NCBI GenBank assembly: GCA_900314365.1
Contig: OMVH01000174.1
Coordinates: 1-6,597 of the forward strand
Reading direction: 5' to 3'
Origin: an uncultured Prevotella sp.
Lineage (GTDB): Bacteria; Bacteroidota; Bacteroidia; Bacteroidales; Bacteroidaceae
Length of the DNA stretch: 6,597 nt
Each line of letters opens with the position of its first letter. Position 1 is the first letter of the stretch. Positions 1 to 6,411 of the stretch are shown piece by piece. A program made the translations under genes and the position numbers. A model generated the notes under the pieces. That model worked only from the letters and a program-made list of their open reading frames with translations. It was not told the DNA's origin and did not search any database.

Positions 1-122
1 CAAACAATTGTTAGAAGAATGGACAACAATTGTTAGACGAATGGAGAACAATTGTTTGCCATTTGGACAACAATTGTTTGACCATATGAATTGTGAGACC
101 ATCGGACGACAAACGTTTGACC
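1..122. repeat. Tandem array of palindromic 22-bp repeats
   Basis: Six related units begin at 5, 27, 49, 71, 88 and 110. All steps are 22 bp except the fourth, which is 17 bp, so one unit has lost 5 bp. The first four carry the perfect 10-bp palindrome AACAATTGTT (3-12, 25-34, 47-56, 69-78). The fifth is degenerate (GAATTGTGAGACC), and the sixth has swapped its core to another palindrome, AAACGTTT (111-118). Between cores lies a semi-conserved tail resembling GACCATTTGGACAA. The period is not a multiple of three, so this is not a coding repeat. The spacing is about two helical turns, which would put the palindromes on one face of the DNA. The array reaches the left edge and may continue. The function is unknown: protein-binding array, origin-type iterons or neutral intergenic satellite are all possible. 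Confidence 0.85.
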
Positions 123-160
123 TTGTGAACTTTAAGGTACAAATCCCTGTTATTGAACAA

Positions 161-185
161 ACAACAAAAAGAGCACACGCTCTTT
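161..185 (-). terminator. Intrinsic terminator of the sigma factor gene
   Basis: Bases 168-174 (AAAGAGC) pair perfectly with 179-185 (GCTCTTT) around a 4-base loop. Read on the minus strand, the stem is followed by a T-rich tract (complement of 161-170, TTTTTGTTTG). This is the layout of a rho-independent terminator about 75 bases beyond the stop codon of the minus-strand sigma gene, and it separates that gene from the 22-bp repeat array. Confidence 0.75.
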
Positions 186-259
186 ACCATAAAGCATGTG
201 CCCTGAATAATTCTTGATGTAGTTACGCTTGTCCAGCCGCAGCAGGGGACGGCACAGGG

Positions 260-1129
260 TCAACCGAGATACTGTCTCAGCCTGTGCACACTTGAGCTCT
301 TGCGCACCTTGTCAATACTGCGCACCATTATCTGGCGCACGCGCTCGCGGCTCAGTCCCGTTTGGGCAGCTATCTCCGAGAGACCTTTCTCGCGGCAACC
401 AAGACCGTAACCGGCACAGAGAATCTCCATCTCACGGGGCTTGAGCGCAGTGCGCAGCACGGCATGGAGGTCGTCGGCCTCACTCTCTTCCATGATGCTC
501 TTGTCGGGTTGATCGGAGTGTCCGGGCATGAGGTCGGAGAGTGTGTTGTCACCATCCTCACCCACCGGAGCGTCGAGACTCGTCGTCCGCTGGTTCACAG
601 AGAGACTGCTGCTCACTTTCTCCTCGCTGATGTCGGTCATCTCGGCTATCTCCTGCGCGCTCGGCTGCCGCTGGTGCACCTGCACGAAGTCATTGATTTT
701 GTTGTTTATCTTGTCGAGTGTATCGACCTGGTTGAGCGGGAGCCTGATGGTGCGGCTTTTCTCAGCTAAAGCCTGGAGAATGCTCTGACGAATCCACCAC
801 ACGGCATAGCTGATGAACTTAAATCCGCGTGTAGGGTCGAACTTGTCGGCTGCTCTGAGAAGTCCGATGTTGCCCTCGTCAATGAGGTCGGTGAGGGCGA
901 GTCCACGGTGCTGATATTGCTTGGCAACACTCACCACGAAGCGCAGGTTGCTCTTCACAAGGGTGTCGCGAGCTTCCTCGCCCTGTCGGCCTCCGAGCTT
1001 CACCTGTTCGGCCAAGTCGGTCTCCTCCTCAGGGGTGAGCAATGGGTAGCGGTTGATGTCTACGAGATATTTGCTCAATGAGTCCGCGTTGCGGGCTGTG
1101 ATACTCTTGCTAATCTTCAGTTCTCTCAT
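260..1129 (-). CDS. RNA polymerase sigma-70 factor, RpoD/SigA-like
   Basis: This 289-residue cytoplasmic protein would bind core RNA polymerase and direct promoter recognition. Region 1.2 is near residues 17-46. Region 2 runs from about 57 to 121, with the core-binding and -10 recognition stretch DLIDEGNIGLLRAADKF (81-97) and the nearly invariant GFKFISYAVWWIRQSI (102-117). Region 3 begins near RLPLNQ (129-134). Region 4.2 has a helix-turn-helix at about 250-269 containing SRERVRQI. Region 1.1 is absent, as is usual for Bacteroidota SigA, and the length fits that family. I chose the second of two adjacent ATGs because family members start MRxLKI; the first, at 1132, would add one Met. The linker between regions 2 and 4 and the region 4 sequence (CAGYGLGCREKG) differ from what I remember of the phylum's housekeeping sigma. 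It may therefore be a second RpoD-type paralogue rather than the primary factor. No clear promoter was found for it. Confidence 0.93.
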   Translation of the reverse strand: MRELKISKSITARNADSLSKYLVDINRYPLLTPEEETDLAEQVKLGGRQGEEARDTLVKSNLRFVVSVAKQYQHRGLALTDLIDEGNIGLLRAADKFDPTRGFKFISYAVWWIRQSILQALAEKSRTIRLPLNQVDTLDKINNKINDFVQVHQRQPSAQEIAEMTDISEEKVSSSLSVNQRTTSLDAPVGEDGDNTLSDLMPGHSDQPDKSIMEESEADDLHAVLRTALKPREMEILCAGYGLGCREKGLSEIAAQTGLSRERVRQIMVRSIDKVRKSSSVHRLRQYLG

Positions 1130-1229
1130 CATTGCGTATTTATCCTTTCTGATTCATATGCCTGCAAAAAACATGCCATAGCCAGGAGGAAGTAACGGAC
1201 TATTCAACAAGTAGAACACACTCGCGAAA

Positions 1230-1240
1230 GTTGAGTCAAC
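1230..1240. promoter_or_regulatory. 11-bp perfect palindrome, operator-like
   Basis: GTTGA-G-TCAAC is a perfect inverted repeat around one central base. It lies in the divergent region between the sigma gene and the small secreted ORF, 11 bp before the TTTG at 1251. It could be a dimeric regulator site. No regulator family is identified. Confidence 0.35.
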
Positions 1241-1250
1241 AATAATGCAC

Positions 1251-1286
1251 TTTGAGATACGACGTATTCGGTTTTTATTACTTTTG
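1251..1286 (+). promoter_or_regulatory. Possible Bacteroidota promoter for the small secreted ORF
   Basis: TACTTTTG at 1279-1286 matches the -7 consensus TAnnTTTG exactly. The nearest upstream TTTG (1251-1254) is 24 bp away, longer than the usual 19-21, so the -33 assignment is weak. Transcription would start near 1293, leaving a leader of about 26 bases before the ATG at 1319. Confidence 0.5.
1257..1267. promoter_or_regulatory. Second 11-bp perfect palindrome, inside the promoter spacer
   Basis: ATACG-A-CGTAT is a perfect inverted repeat around one central base. It sits between the candidate -33 (1251-1254) and -7 (1279-1286) elements, where a bound repressor would block polymerase. Its centre is 27 bp from that of the palindrome at 1230-1240. 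The two half-sites differ in sequence, so they need not bind the same protein. Confidence 0.35.
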
Positions 1287-1318
1287 CAGTGGAAACAACT
1301 AACCTAATCAATTTACAG

Positions 1319-1456
1319 ATGTCTTATAATATAAGGTATACGCCTAAATTCCGCCGAGGTTTGAAGTCGATGATGGTCTGTCTCTGCCTGCTGCTTTCTG
1401 CGGCATCTGCACAGGGCAAGGAATGCAAGGAACTGGCGCGATGGAAAGCCAAATAA
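1319..1456 (+). CDS. Small putative secreted peptide, 45 residues
   Basis: ATG at 1319 opens a 45-residue frame ending with TAA at 1454-1456. It has a basic N-terminus (residues 1-16, rich in Arg and Lys), a hydrophobic stretch MMVCLCLLLSAASA (18-31) and a signal-peptidase-like site ASA followed by Gln32. That leaves a mature tail of only about 14 residues, GKECKELARWKAK after the Gln. The exact -7 element is 33 bases upstream and the next gene starts 13 bases downstream, so the two are probably co-transcribed. An internal start at Met18 or Met19 would shorten the n-region. No family is recognised. It may be a real small exported peptide, a leader ORF, or the remnant of a larger secreted protein. 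No Shine-Dalgarno is visible, which is normal for this phylum. Confidence 0.45.
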   Translation: MSYNIRYTPKFRRGLKSMMVCLCLLLSAASAQGKECKELARWKAK

Positions 1457-1469
1457 CAGAACGAACGAC

Positions 1470-2084
1470 ATGAGAAGAACCATCTTGTTTTTATTCGCCT
1501 TGTTGGGCTTCCTGCCCCTGACAGCCCAAAGCACGGAGCAACTCACCTCGCCCGACGGCAAATATGTCTTTACCTTCAGTTCAAGCGACGGACATCTGTC
1601 CTATACCTTATTATATATGGGTAAGAAAATCGTCAGCAACGGTGACCTGGGTATCAACATCGACAACCATCTCATCGAGAATGCAATGGATATACCGCAG
1701 GACACAGCCCGCATCTGGTCGTCGTCAATGCGGCTCATAAAGGTTGACCGCAGCACTGCCGACACCACCTGGCAACCCCTCTATGGCGAGCAGAGCCTTA
1801 TACGCGACCACAACAATGCCATGACGCTGCACTTCAAAGAATGGATAGTGAAAAGCATCGACTTCGCTCATGACTTCGGAATTGAGGAAGTCATCAGCGG
1901 TCCGGTGGAAAAGATTGACGACACCACCTTCCGCATCATCCCTTATGATGCGGGTTGGGATAAACAGCGCCGCTCCTTCTCCGTGCTGCTCGTTGCAGTG
2001 GGCGAACCCGACAAACAGTATCGCGGCTGCGTACAACCCGTAATGCTGAAACTTTCCCATGACATTATAGACAAGTTGCAGTAG
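1470..2084 (+). CDS. Secreted protein resembling a GH97 N-terminal domain only
   Basis: This 204-residue protein starts with a signal peptide (residues 1-19, cleavage after LTA before Gln20), so it is probably periplasmic or surface-facing. Residues 25-62 (SPDGKYVFTFSSSDG, then SYTLLYMGKKIV and LGI) and TWQPLYGE-QSLIRDHNNAMTL (100-120) follow the pattern of the GH97 beta-sandwich N-domain. That domain normally reads SPDGK, LxYxVxYxGK, LGxxL and WxPVWGE-xxxIRNHYNExT. GH97 enzymes such as SusB are roughly three times longer, with a TIM barrel holding the catalytic residues. Here the frame ends at TAG without any barrel, and residues 140-204 match nothing I recognise. It cannot be an active GH97 glycosidase as read. 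It may be a stand-alone carbohydrate-binding or accessory domain, or a shrunken relic. The assignment rests on remembered motifs. Confidence 0.7.
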   Translation: MRRTILFLFALLGFLPLTAQSTEQLTSPDGKYVFTFSSSDGHLSYTLLYMGKKIVSNGDLGINIDNHLIENAMDIPQDTARIWSSSMRLIKVDRSTADTTWQPLYGEQSLIRDHNNAMTLHFKEWIVKSIDFAHDFGIEEVISGPVEKIDDTTFRIIPYDAGWDKQRRSFSVLLVAVGEPDKQYRGCVQPVMLKLSHDIIDKLQ

Positions 2085-2128
2085 CAAAGACTCCACAGCC
2101 GCAAAATAGTGGGCTGATTTCTTTGCTA
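2082..2128 (+). terminator. Two-step hairpin over the stop codon, terminator-like
   Basis: TAGCAAAGA (2082-2090, including the TAG stop of the upstream gene) pairs perfectly with TCTTTGCTA (2120-2128). Inside it CAGCC (2096-2100) pairs with GGCTG (2112-2116). No U-tract follows, so it is not a classic intrinsic terminator. It may mark the 3' end of the preceding transcript. Its right arm contains the -33 TTTG of the korA promoter. Confidence 0.5.
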
Positions 2129-2152
2129 TCTCGAAATTATTTGTCAACTTTG
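2122..2152 (+). promoter_or_regulatory. Bacteroidota-type promoter of korA-korB
   Basis: TTTG (2122-2125) is followed after exactly 19 bases by CAACTTTG (2145-2152). This fits the phylum's consensus TTTG-N19-21-TAnnTTTG with one mismatch, C for the first T. The ATG of korA lies 28 bases beyond the -7 box, giving a leader of roughly 20 bases. Confidence 0.65.
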
Positions 2153-2180
2153 CACGCAGCAATCTACTAATAACTGAGTG

Positions 2181-4079
2181 ATGAAAGAAGAACTTGAAGT
2201 AAAAGAACTCGACCAGGTCGTGGTCAGATTCTCAGGTGACTCCGGCGACGGGATGCAGCTTGCCGGAAATATCTTCTCCACAGTGTCGGCCACTGTGGGC
2301 AATGGCATCTCAACCTTTCCCGATTACCCTGCCGACATCCGTGCACCGCAGGGCTCTCTGACAGGTGTGAGTGGTTTCCAGGTGCATATCGGCGCAGGCC
2401 GTGTGTATACACCCGGTGAGAAATGCGACGTGCTTGTGGCAATGAATGCCGCCGCCCTCAAGACCCAATATAAGTACGCCAAGCCCCAGGCTACCATTCT
2501 CGTTGACACCGACAGCTTTGGACCCAATGATTTGCGCAAGGCGGAGTTCCGCAGTGACGACTACCTTGGCGAGATGGGCATTGACCCCGACCGGGTTGTG
2601 GCATGCCCTATGACGCGTATGGTGAAGGAATGTCTGGCTGGCAGTGGTATGGACAACAAGTCGGTGCTCAAGTGCCGCAACATGTTTGCTCTCGGGTTGG
2701 TGTGCTGGCTCTTCAACCGGGACCTCAGCCTGGTGGAGAACTTTCTCCACGAGAAATTCGCGCGCAAGCCTCTTGTGGCAGAGAGCAACATCAAAGTAGT
2801 ACATGCAGGCTACGACTATGGACATAACGTGCAGGCCAGTGTGCCCGCCACCTACCGTATAGATTCCAAAGTGAAGGAACCCGGCCGCTATATGGATATC
2901 ACAGGCAACAAGGCTACCGCTTACGGTCTGATAGCTGCCGCAGAGAAGGCCGGACTGAAGCTCTACCTCGGCTCCTACCCTATCACACCAGCCACCGATA
3001 TTCTTCACGAGCTGGCCAAACACAAGTCGCTCGGTGTTATCACCGTACAGAGCGAGGACGAGATAAGTGCCTGCTCAAGTGCCGTGGGAGCGGCTTTCGC
3101 AGGAGCGCTTGCCGTAACCTCAACGTCAGGGCCTGGTATTTGTCTGAAGTCGGAAGCCATCAACCTCGCAGTAATCGATGAGCTTCCCTTGGTGGTTATC
3201 GATGTTCAGCGTGGTGGTCCTTCAACAGGACTTCCCACGAAGAGCGAACAGACCGACCTGCTGCAGGTGCTCTATGGCCGTAACGGCGAGAGCCCTATGC
3301 CCGTGATCGCTGCCACAAGCCCCACTGACTGTTTTGATGCTGCCTATATGGCTGCAAAGATAGCTCTCGAACATCTCACCCCGGTGACATTGCTCACCGA
3401 CGCCTTTATTGCCAACGGGTCGTCAGCGTGGAAATTGCCCAAGATGGCCGACCTGCCCGAAATACACCCGCATTACGTCACCAAGGAACAAAAATACAAG
3501 TACACGCCCTACATGCGTGACCCGAAGACAAAAGCTCGCTACTGGGCCATACCCGGACAGGAGGGCTATGAGCATATTCTCGGCGGACTGGAAAAGGACG
3601 GAAAAACGGGCGCTATCTCCACGGAACCGGAAAACCATAACAAGATGGACCATCTGCGATTTGAAAAGGTGGCCAAGATAGAAGTGCCTGACTTGGAGGT
3701 ACTTGGCGACAAGGACGACGCAGAATTACTCATTGTGGGCTTCGGCAGCACCTATGGTCACCTCTTCACGTCCATGCAGGAACTCAGGCAAAAAGGCTAT
3801 AAAGTGGCCCTGGCACAATTCAAGTATGTAAACCCCCTGCCAAAGAATACTGCCGAAGTTCTTCTGAAGTACAAGAAGGTGGTAGTGGCAGAGCAAAACC
3901 TCGGACAGCTCGCCGCCTTGCTGAGAATACGTATCAACGACTTCGTACCTTACCAGTATAACCAGGTGAAGGGACAGCCCTTCGTGGTGAGTGAACTCGT
4001 AAGAGGATTCGAACAAATCATAAAGTCGGACGACCAGAACGTGGGTGCCACCTTTGAGGAAAGGGTTATAGAACTCTGA
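2181..4079 (+). CDS. korA: 2-oxoacid:ferredoxin oxidoreductase, fused gamma-alpha subunit (KorA)
   Basis: With KorB this 632-residue cytoplasmic protein oxidatively decarboxylates a 2-oxoacid, probably 2-oxoglutarate, to the acyl-CoA and CO2, passing electrons to ferredoxin. The reaction is reversible. The gamma domain comes first (about residues 11-190), opening with RFSGDSGDGM (16-25). The alpha pyrimidine-binding domain follows with YPITPATD (266-273), SEDE (291-294), TSTSGPG (313-319) and QRGGPSTGLPTKSEQTDL (343-360). A C-terminal domain begins at AELLIVGFGS (514-523) and includes AEQNLGQL (570-577). Gamma-alpha fusion and this length are normal for bacterial KorA. There is no ferredoxin domain. 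ATG 2181 is chosen over the GTG just before it at 2178. A 47-base gap separates it from korB, so the two form an operon behind the promoter at 2122-2152. Substrate specificity (2-oxoglutarate, pyruvate or branched-chain 2-oxoacid) is inferred from family resemblance only. Confidence 0.95.
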   Translation: MKEELEVKELDQVVVRFSGDSGDGMQLAGNIFSTVSATVGNGISTFPDYPADIRAPQGSLTGVSGFQVHIGAGRVYTPGEKCDVLVAMNAAALKTQYKYAKPQATILVDTDSFGPNDLRKAEFRSDDYLGEMGIDPDRVVACPMTRMVKECLAGSGMDNKSVLKCRNMFALGLVCWLFNRDLSLVENFLHEKFARKPLVAESNIKVVHAGYDYGHNVQASVPATYRIDSKVKEPGRYMDITGNKATAYGLIAAAEKAGLKLYLGSYPITPATDILHELAKHKSLGVITVQSEDEISACSSAVGAAFAGALAVTSTSGPGICLKSEAINLAVIDELPLVVIDVQRGGPSTGLPTKSEQTDLLQVLYGRNGESPMPVIAATSPTDCFDAAYMAAKIALEHLTPVTLLTDAFIANGSSAWKLPKMADLPEIHPHYVTKEQKYKYTPYMRDPKTKARYWAIPGQEGYEHILGGLEKDGKTGAISTEPENHNKMDHLRFEKVAKIEVPDLEVLGDKDDAELLIVGFGSTYGHLFTSMQELRQKGYKVALAQFKYVNPLPKNTAEVLLKYKKVVVAEQNLGQLAALLRIRINDFVPYQYNQVKGQPFVVSELVRGFEQIIKSDDQNVGATFEERVIEL

Positions 4080-4113
4080 ACGACTGTGGATTCAGAACAA
4101 CAGAACGACAAAA

Positions 4114-4119
4114 AAGGAG
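4114..4119 (+). promoter_or_regulatory. Strong Shine-Dalgarno before korB
   Basis: AAGGAG lies 7 bases before the korB ATG. This is a textbook ribosome binding site and fixes the start. It stands out because the other genes in the window lack one, and it may tune KorB synthesis relative to KorA. Confidence 0.7.
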
Positions 4120-4126
4120 AAAAGTT

Positions 4127-5134
4127 ATGAGCGAATATACAGCGCAAGACTTCAAGAAGGGGCAGCCCCGCTGGTGCCCCGGCTGCGGCGACCACTTTTT
4201 CCTGGCCAGTCTGCAGAAGACAATGGCGGAACTCGGAGTGCCTCCCTATGAGACGGCTGTCATCAGTGGCATCGGCTGCTCAAGCCGACTGCCCTACTAC
4301 GTGAGTACTTATGCCATGCAGACCATTCATGGACGTGCCGCTGCCGTGGCTACAGGTGCCAAGGTGGTCAACCCGAAACTCACTATTTGGCAAATCAGTG
4401 GCGACGGTGACGGTCTGGCCATCGGCGGCAACCACTTCATCCATGCCATGCGGCGTAACATCGACCTCAATATGGTGTTGCTCAATAACCGCATCTATGG
4501 ACTGACGAAAGGACAGTACAGTCCTACCTCACCACGCGGCTTCGTCTCTAAGTCGTCGCCCTACGGAACTGTGGAAGACCCATTCAGACCGGCCGAACTC
4601 TGCTTTGGCGCACGTGGGCGCTTCTTCGCCCGGGCCGTGGCTAACGATGGACCTGGAACAATGGAAATCCTGAAGGCGGCTTATCATCACAAGGGTGCCG
4701 CAGTATGCGAGATTCTGCAGAACTGCATGATTTTCAACAACGGAGCCTATGAACCTATCTATACACGTGACGGCAGAAAGAAGAATGCCATCTACGTAGA
4801 AGACGGGAAACCACTTGTGTTCGGAGAGAACAATGAGTACGGACTCGTGCAGGAAGGATTCGGACTGAAGGTGGTCAAGATTGGCGAGAATGGCGTCACC
4901 CTTGATGACATTCTCATCCACAATCCCCATGAGCAGGACAACACACTCCAGTTGAAGCTGGCCATGATGGATAATGAGCACGGCTTCCCGGTGGCTTTGG
5001 GCGTCATCCGCGATGTGGAGGCTCCGACCTACGACGAAGCGGTCAATCAGCAAGTGGAAGAAGTGAAGGCTAAGAAACCTTACCATAACTTCGAAGAACT
5101 GCTTGAAACCAACGACATCTGGGAGGTGAAGTAA
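4127..5134 (+). CDS. korB: 2-oxoacid:ferredoxin oxidoreductase, beta subunit (KorB)
   Basis: This 335-residue partner of KorA binds thiamine pyrophosphate and one [4Fe-4S] cluster that carries electrons to ferredoxin. Cluster ligands are visible as WCPGCGDH (Cys17, Cys20), GIGCSS (Cys51) and a late Cys, most likely Cys200 in EILQNC. The spacing matches the four-cysteine pattern known for archaeal two-subunit enzymes. The TPP/Mg motif is GDGDGLAIGGNH (92-103) followed by NNRIYGLTKGQ (120-130), where the first part holds the GDG and the second the closing Asn residues. All key residues are present and the length is usual. The gene is the second in the korA operon and is preceded by a clear Shine-Dalgarno. 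A GC-rich hairpin follows the stop. No korD or korC gene adjoins it, consistent with the two-polypeptide form. Confidence 0.96.
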   Translation: MSEYTAQDFKKGQPRWCPGCGDHFFLASLQKTMAELGVPPYETAVISGIGCSSRLPYYVSTYAMQTIHGRAAAVATGAKVVNPKLTIWQISGDGDGLAIGGNHFIHAMRRNIDLNMVLLNNRIYGLTKGQYSPTSPRGFVSKSSPYGTVEDPFRPAELCFGARGRFFARAVANDGPGTMEILKAAYHHKGAAVCEILQNCMIFNNGAYEPIYTRDGRKKNAIYVEDGKPLVFGENNEYGLVQEGFGLKVVKIGENGVTLDDILIHNPHEQDNTLQLKLAMMDNEHGFPVALGVIRDVEAPTYDEAVNQQVEEVKAKKPYHNFEELLETNDIWEVK

Positions 5135-5153
5135 ACAATAGAATTCACACAGC

Positions 5154-5202
5154 AGGCCCGGCCATGCATTGCAGCCTCGTGCGGCGCGCTTTGGCCGGGC
5201 TT
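5154..5202 (+). terminator. GC-rich hairpin after korB
   Basis: GCCCGGCCA (5156-5164) pairs perfectly with TGGCCGGGC (5192-5200), extended by a G-U and an A-T pair to 5154 and 5202. The 27-base loop is itself GC-rich. Only TT follows, so it lacks a real U-tract. It is placed to end or attenuate the korA-korB message, or to protect its 3' end. It lies 34 bases before the esterase ATG. Confidence 0.55.
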
Positions 5203-5235
5203 AAATGTTCCAGTTATTCTGATACGTTACAGACA

Positions 5236-6096
5236 ATGAAAAACAAATGCCTTATTGTATTGGTCTTGCTGCTCGCTTCTCTTGGTGCCACGGCACAGCG
5301 GCGGGTGGAAGATTCGGTGACGCTTGCCGACGGCACACGTCACTTTAAGATGTTTCTGCCGTCAGGCTTGAAGAAGGATGCCCCTTTACTCTTTGTGCTT
5401 CACGGTTATACGGGGCATGCCGGATGGCCTCGCTCGCTGTCCGACGCTGCCGAAAAATACGGCTTTGCCCTCTGTGCTCCGCAGGGCTATAAAGCACCCA
5501 AAGGAGCAACGGGATGGAATGTGGGTTACCCGCAGCAGGAGGGATGGAAGCAGGACGACGTGAAGTCGATATGCCAGTTGGCACGTGTCGTGCAGAAAAG
5601 GTACAACCTAAGCCGTAGAAATACTTTCATCACGGGAATGTCGAATGGGGGTGACATATGCTATCTGTTGGCTTACAGCAACCAGCGCACCTTCCGCGCC
5701 ATGTTCTCTGTGGCCGGACTCACCTTATCGTGGATACCCGAACGGTACACCATGAAGCGCCGGGTGCCTTTCGTAGAGATTCATGGCACTGAGGACCGAG
5801 TGTCAGAGTGGGATGGCGACCCTGTGAATAAAGGAGGATGGGGCGCTTATCTCGGTGTGGAGGATGCCGTCAACCGAATAGCCGAAGTCGACGGGTGCCA
5901 GCTTGCTGACTCTGTAGAAATGGAGAGCATTGCAGGCAGCAAAGGACACAAAATCGTGAAATACCGGTACGCCAATCCTCATACCGACACCGAGGTGTGG
6001 CTCTACCGCGTTATCGGGGCGCCGCACTGCTGGCACGACAGGGATGTAAACATAGGCGAAGAGGAGTGGAAATTCTTCCGACGGTATCTTCGTTAA
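5236..6096 (+). CDS. Secreted alpha/beta-hydrolase esterase (PHB depolymerase / feruloyl esterase type)
   Basis: This 286-residue protein has a signal peptide (residues 1-20, LLLASLGATA then Gln), so it is exported. It resembles the LpqC/poly(3-hydroxybutyrate)-depolymerase-like esterases, which include CE1-type feruloyl and acetyl esterases acting on plant polysaccharide side chains. The oxyanion-region motif is HGYTG (56-60). The nucleophile elbow is GMSNGG (134-139) with Ser136. The likely acid is Asp187 in HGTEDRV. The likely catalytic His is His264 in GAPHCWH, with His267 as the alternative. All three triad members are therefore present. The ATG at 5236 is chosen because the longer frame from 5164 would place 24 unlikely residues before a standard signal peptide and start inside the hairpin. 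No promoter is evident in the short gap, so some read-through from korB is possible. The natural substrate cannot be read from sequence. Confidence 0.88.
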   Translation: MKNKCLIVLVLLLASLGATAQRRVEDSVTLADGTRHFKMFLPSGLKKDAPLLFVLHGYTGHAGWPRSLSDAAEKYGFALCAPQGYKAPKGATGWNVGYPQQEGWKQDDVKSICQLARVVQKRYNLSRRNTFITGMSNGGDICYLLAYSNQRTFRAMFSVAGLTLSWIPERYTMKRRVPFVEIHGTEDRVSEWDGDPVNKGGWGAYLGVEDAVNRIAEVDGCQLADSVEMESIAGSKGHKIVKYRYANPHTDTEVWLYRVIGAPHCWHDRDVNIGEEEWKFFRRYLR

Positions 6097-6131
6097 TCGT
6101 ACAAAACTTAGTGGAGGCACACATACGCACT

Positions 6132-6171
6132 CTTGGTGTTGCTGCCGGAAGCAATTGTCGGCAATACCAAG
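6132..6171 (+). terminator. Hairpin downstream of the esterase
   Basis: CTTGGTGTTGC (6132-6142) pairs with GCAATACCAAG (6161-6171) over 11 positions including one G-U, with an 18-base loop. An alternative inner stem is TTGCT (6139-6143) with AGCAA (6150-6154). The tail GGTGTTTCTAT is only modestly T-rich. It lies 35 bases after the esterase stop, so it probably marks that transcript's 3' end. Confidence 0.55.
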
Positions 6172-6381
6172 GGTGTTTCTATATGCCATTCTCTAAACCT
6201 TTTGAAATCATAGTCGTCAATGCCGTCTTATGAAGATAAGATTGAGTCATGGGCTGGTTCTTGGAGTGAGACGGCAGGAAGTTACCCCTGAAAGCAGTTC
6301 ACAAATCTTTGTTCACAAAAAATTTCGAAATAGAGAAATAAAGGCTAAGAATACGGCCTGTTTGAAGTACATCGAGGTCGA

Positions 6382-6411
6382 GATAGGACTTTCATCGCCT
6401 AGTGATAGGAC
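6382..6411. repeat. Pair of 8-bp direct repeats 22 bp apart
   Basis: GATAGGAC occurs at 6382-6389 and 6404-6411, exactly 22 bp apart. Only two copies are seen and the intervening bases are not conserved, so this may be chance. Confidence 0.25.

Noticed and set aside
8..217. 69-codon open frame across the left repeats
   Set aside because: It starts at a non-ATG codon, crosses 22-bp repeats that are out of phase with codons, and runs through the minus-strand terminator. It resembles no family.
186..259. Possible C-terminal extension of the sigma factor by frameshift (LDKRNYIKNYSG-like reading)
   Set aside because: The in-frame end RLRQYLG is where family members normally stop, so the extra reading frame is chance.
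6097..6240. Minus-strand protein-like reading (DGIDDYDFKRFREW)
   Set aside because: It is closed by a stop immediately before, has no start codon, and covers the hairpin region; it is too short to support a gene.
6382..6411. GATAGGAC pair as a CRISPR or continuation of the 22-bp array
   Set aside because: Only two 8-bp copies, no conserved spacer boundaries, and a sequence unrelated to the left-hand array despite the same 22-bp spacing.
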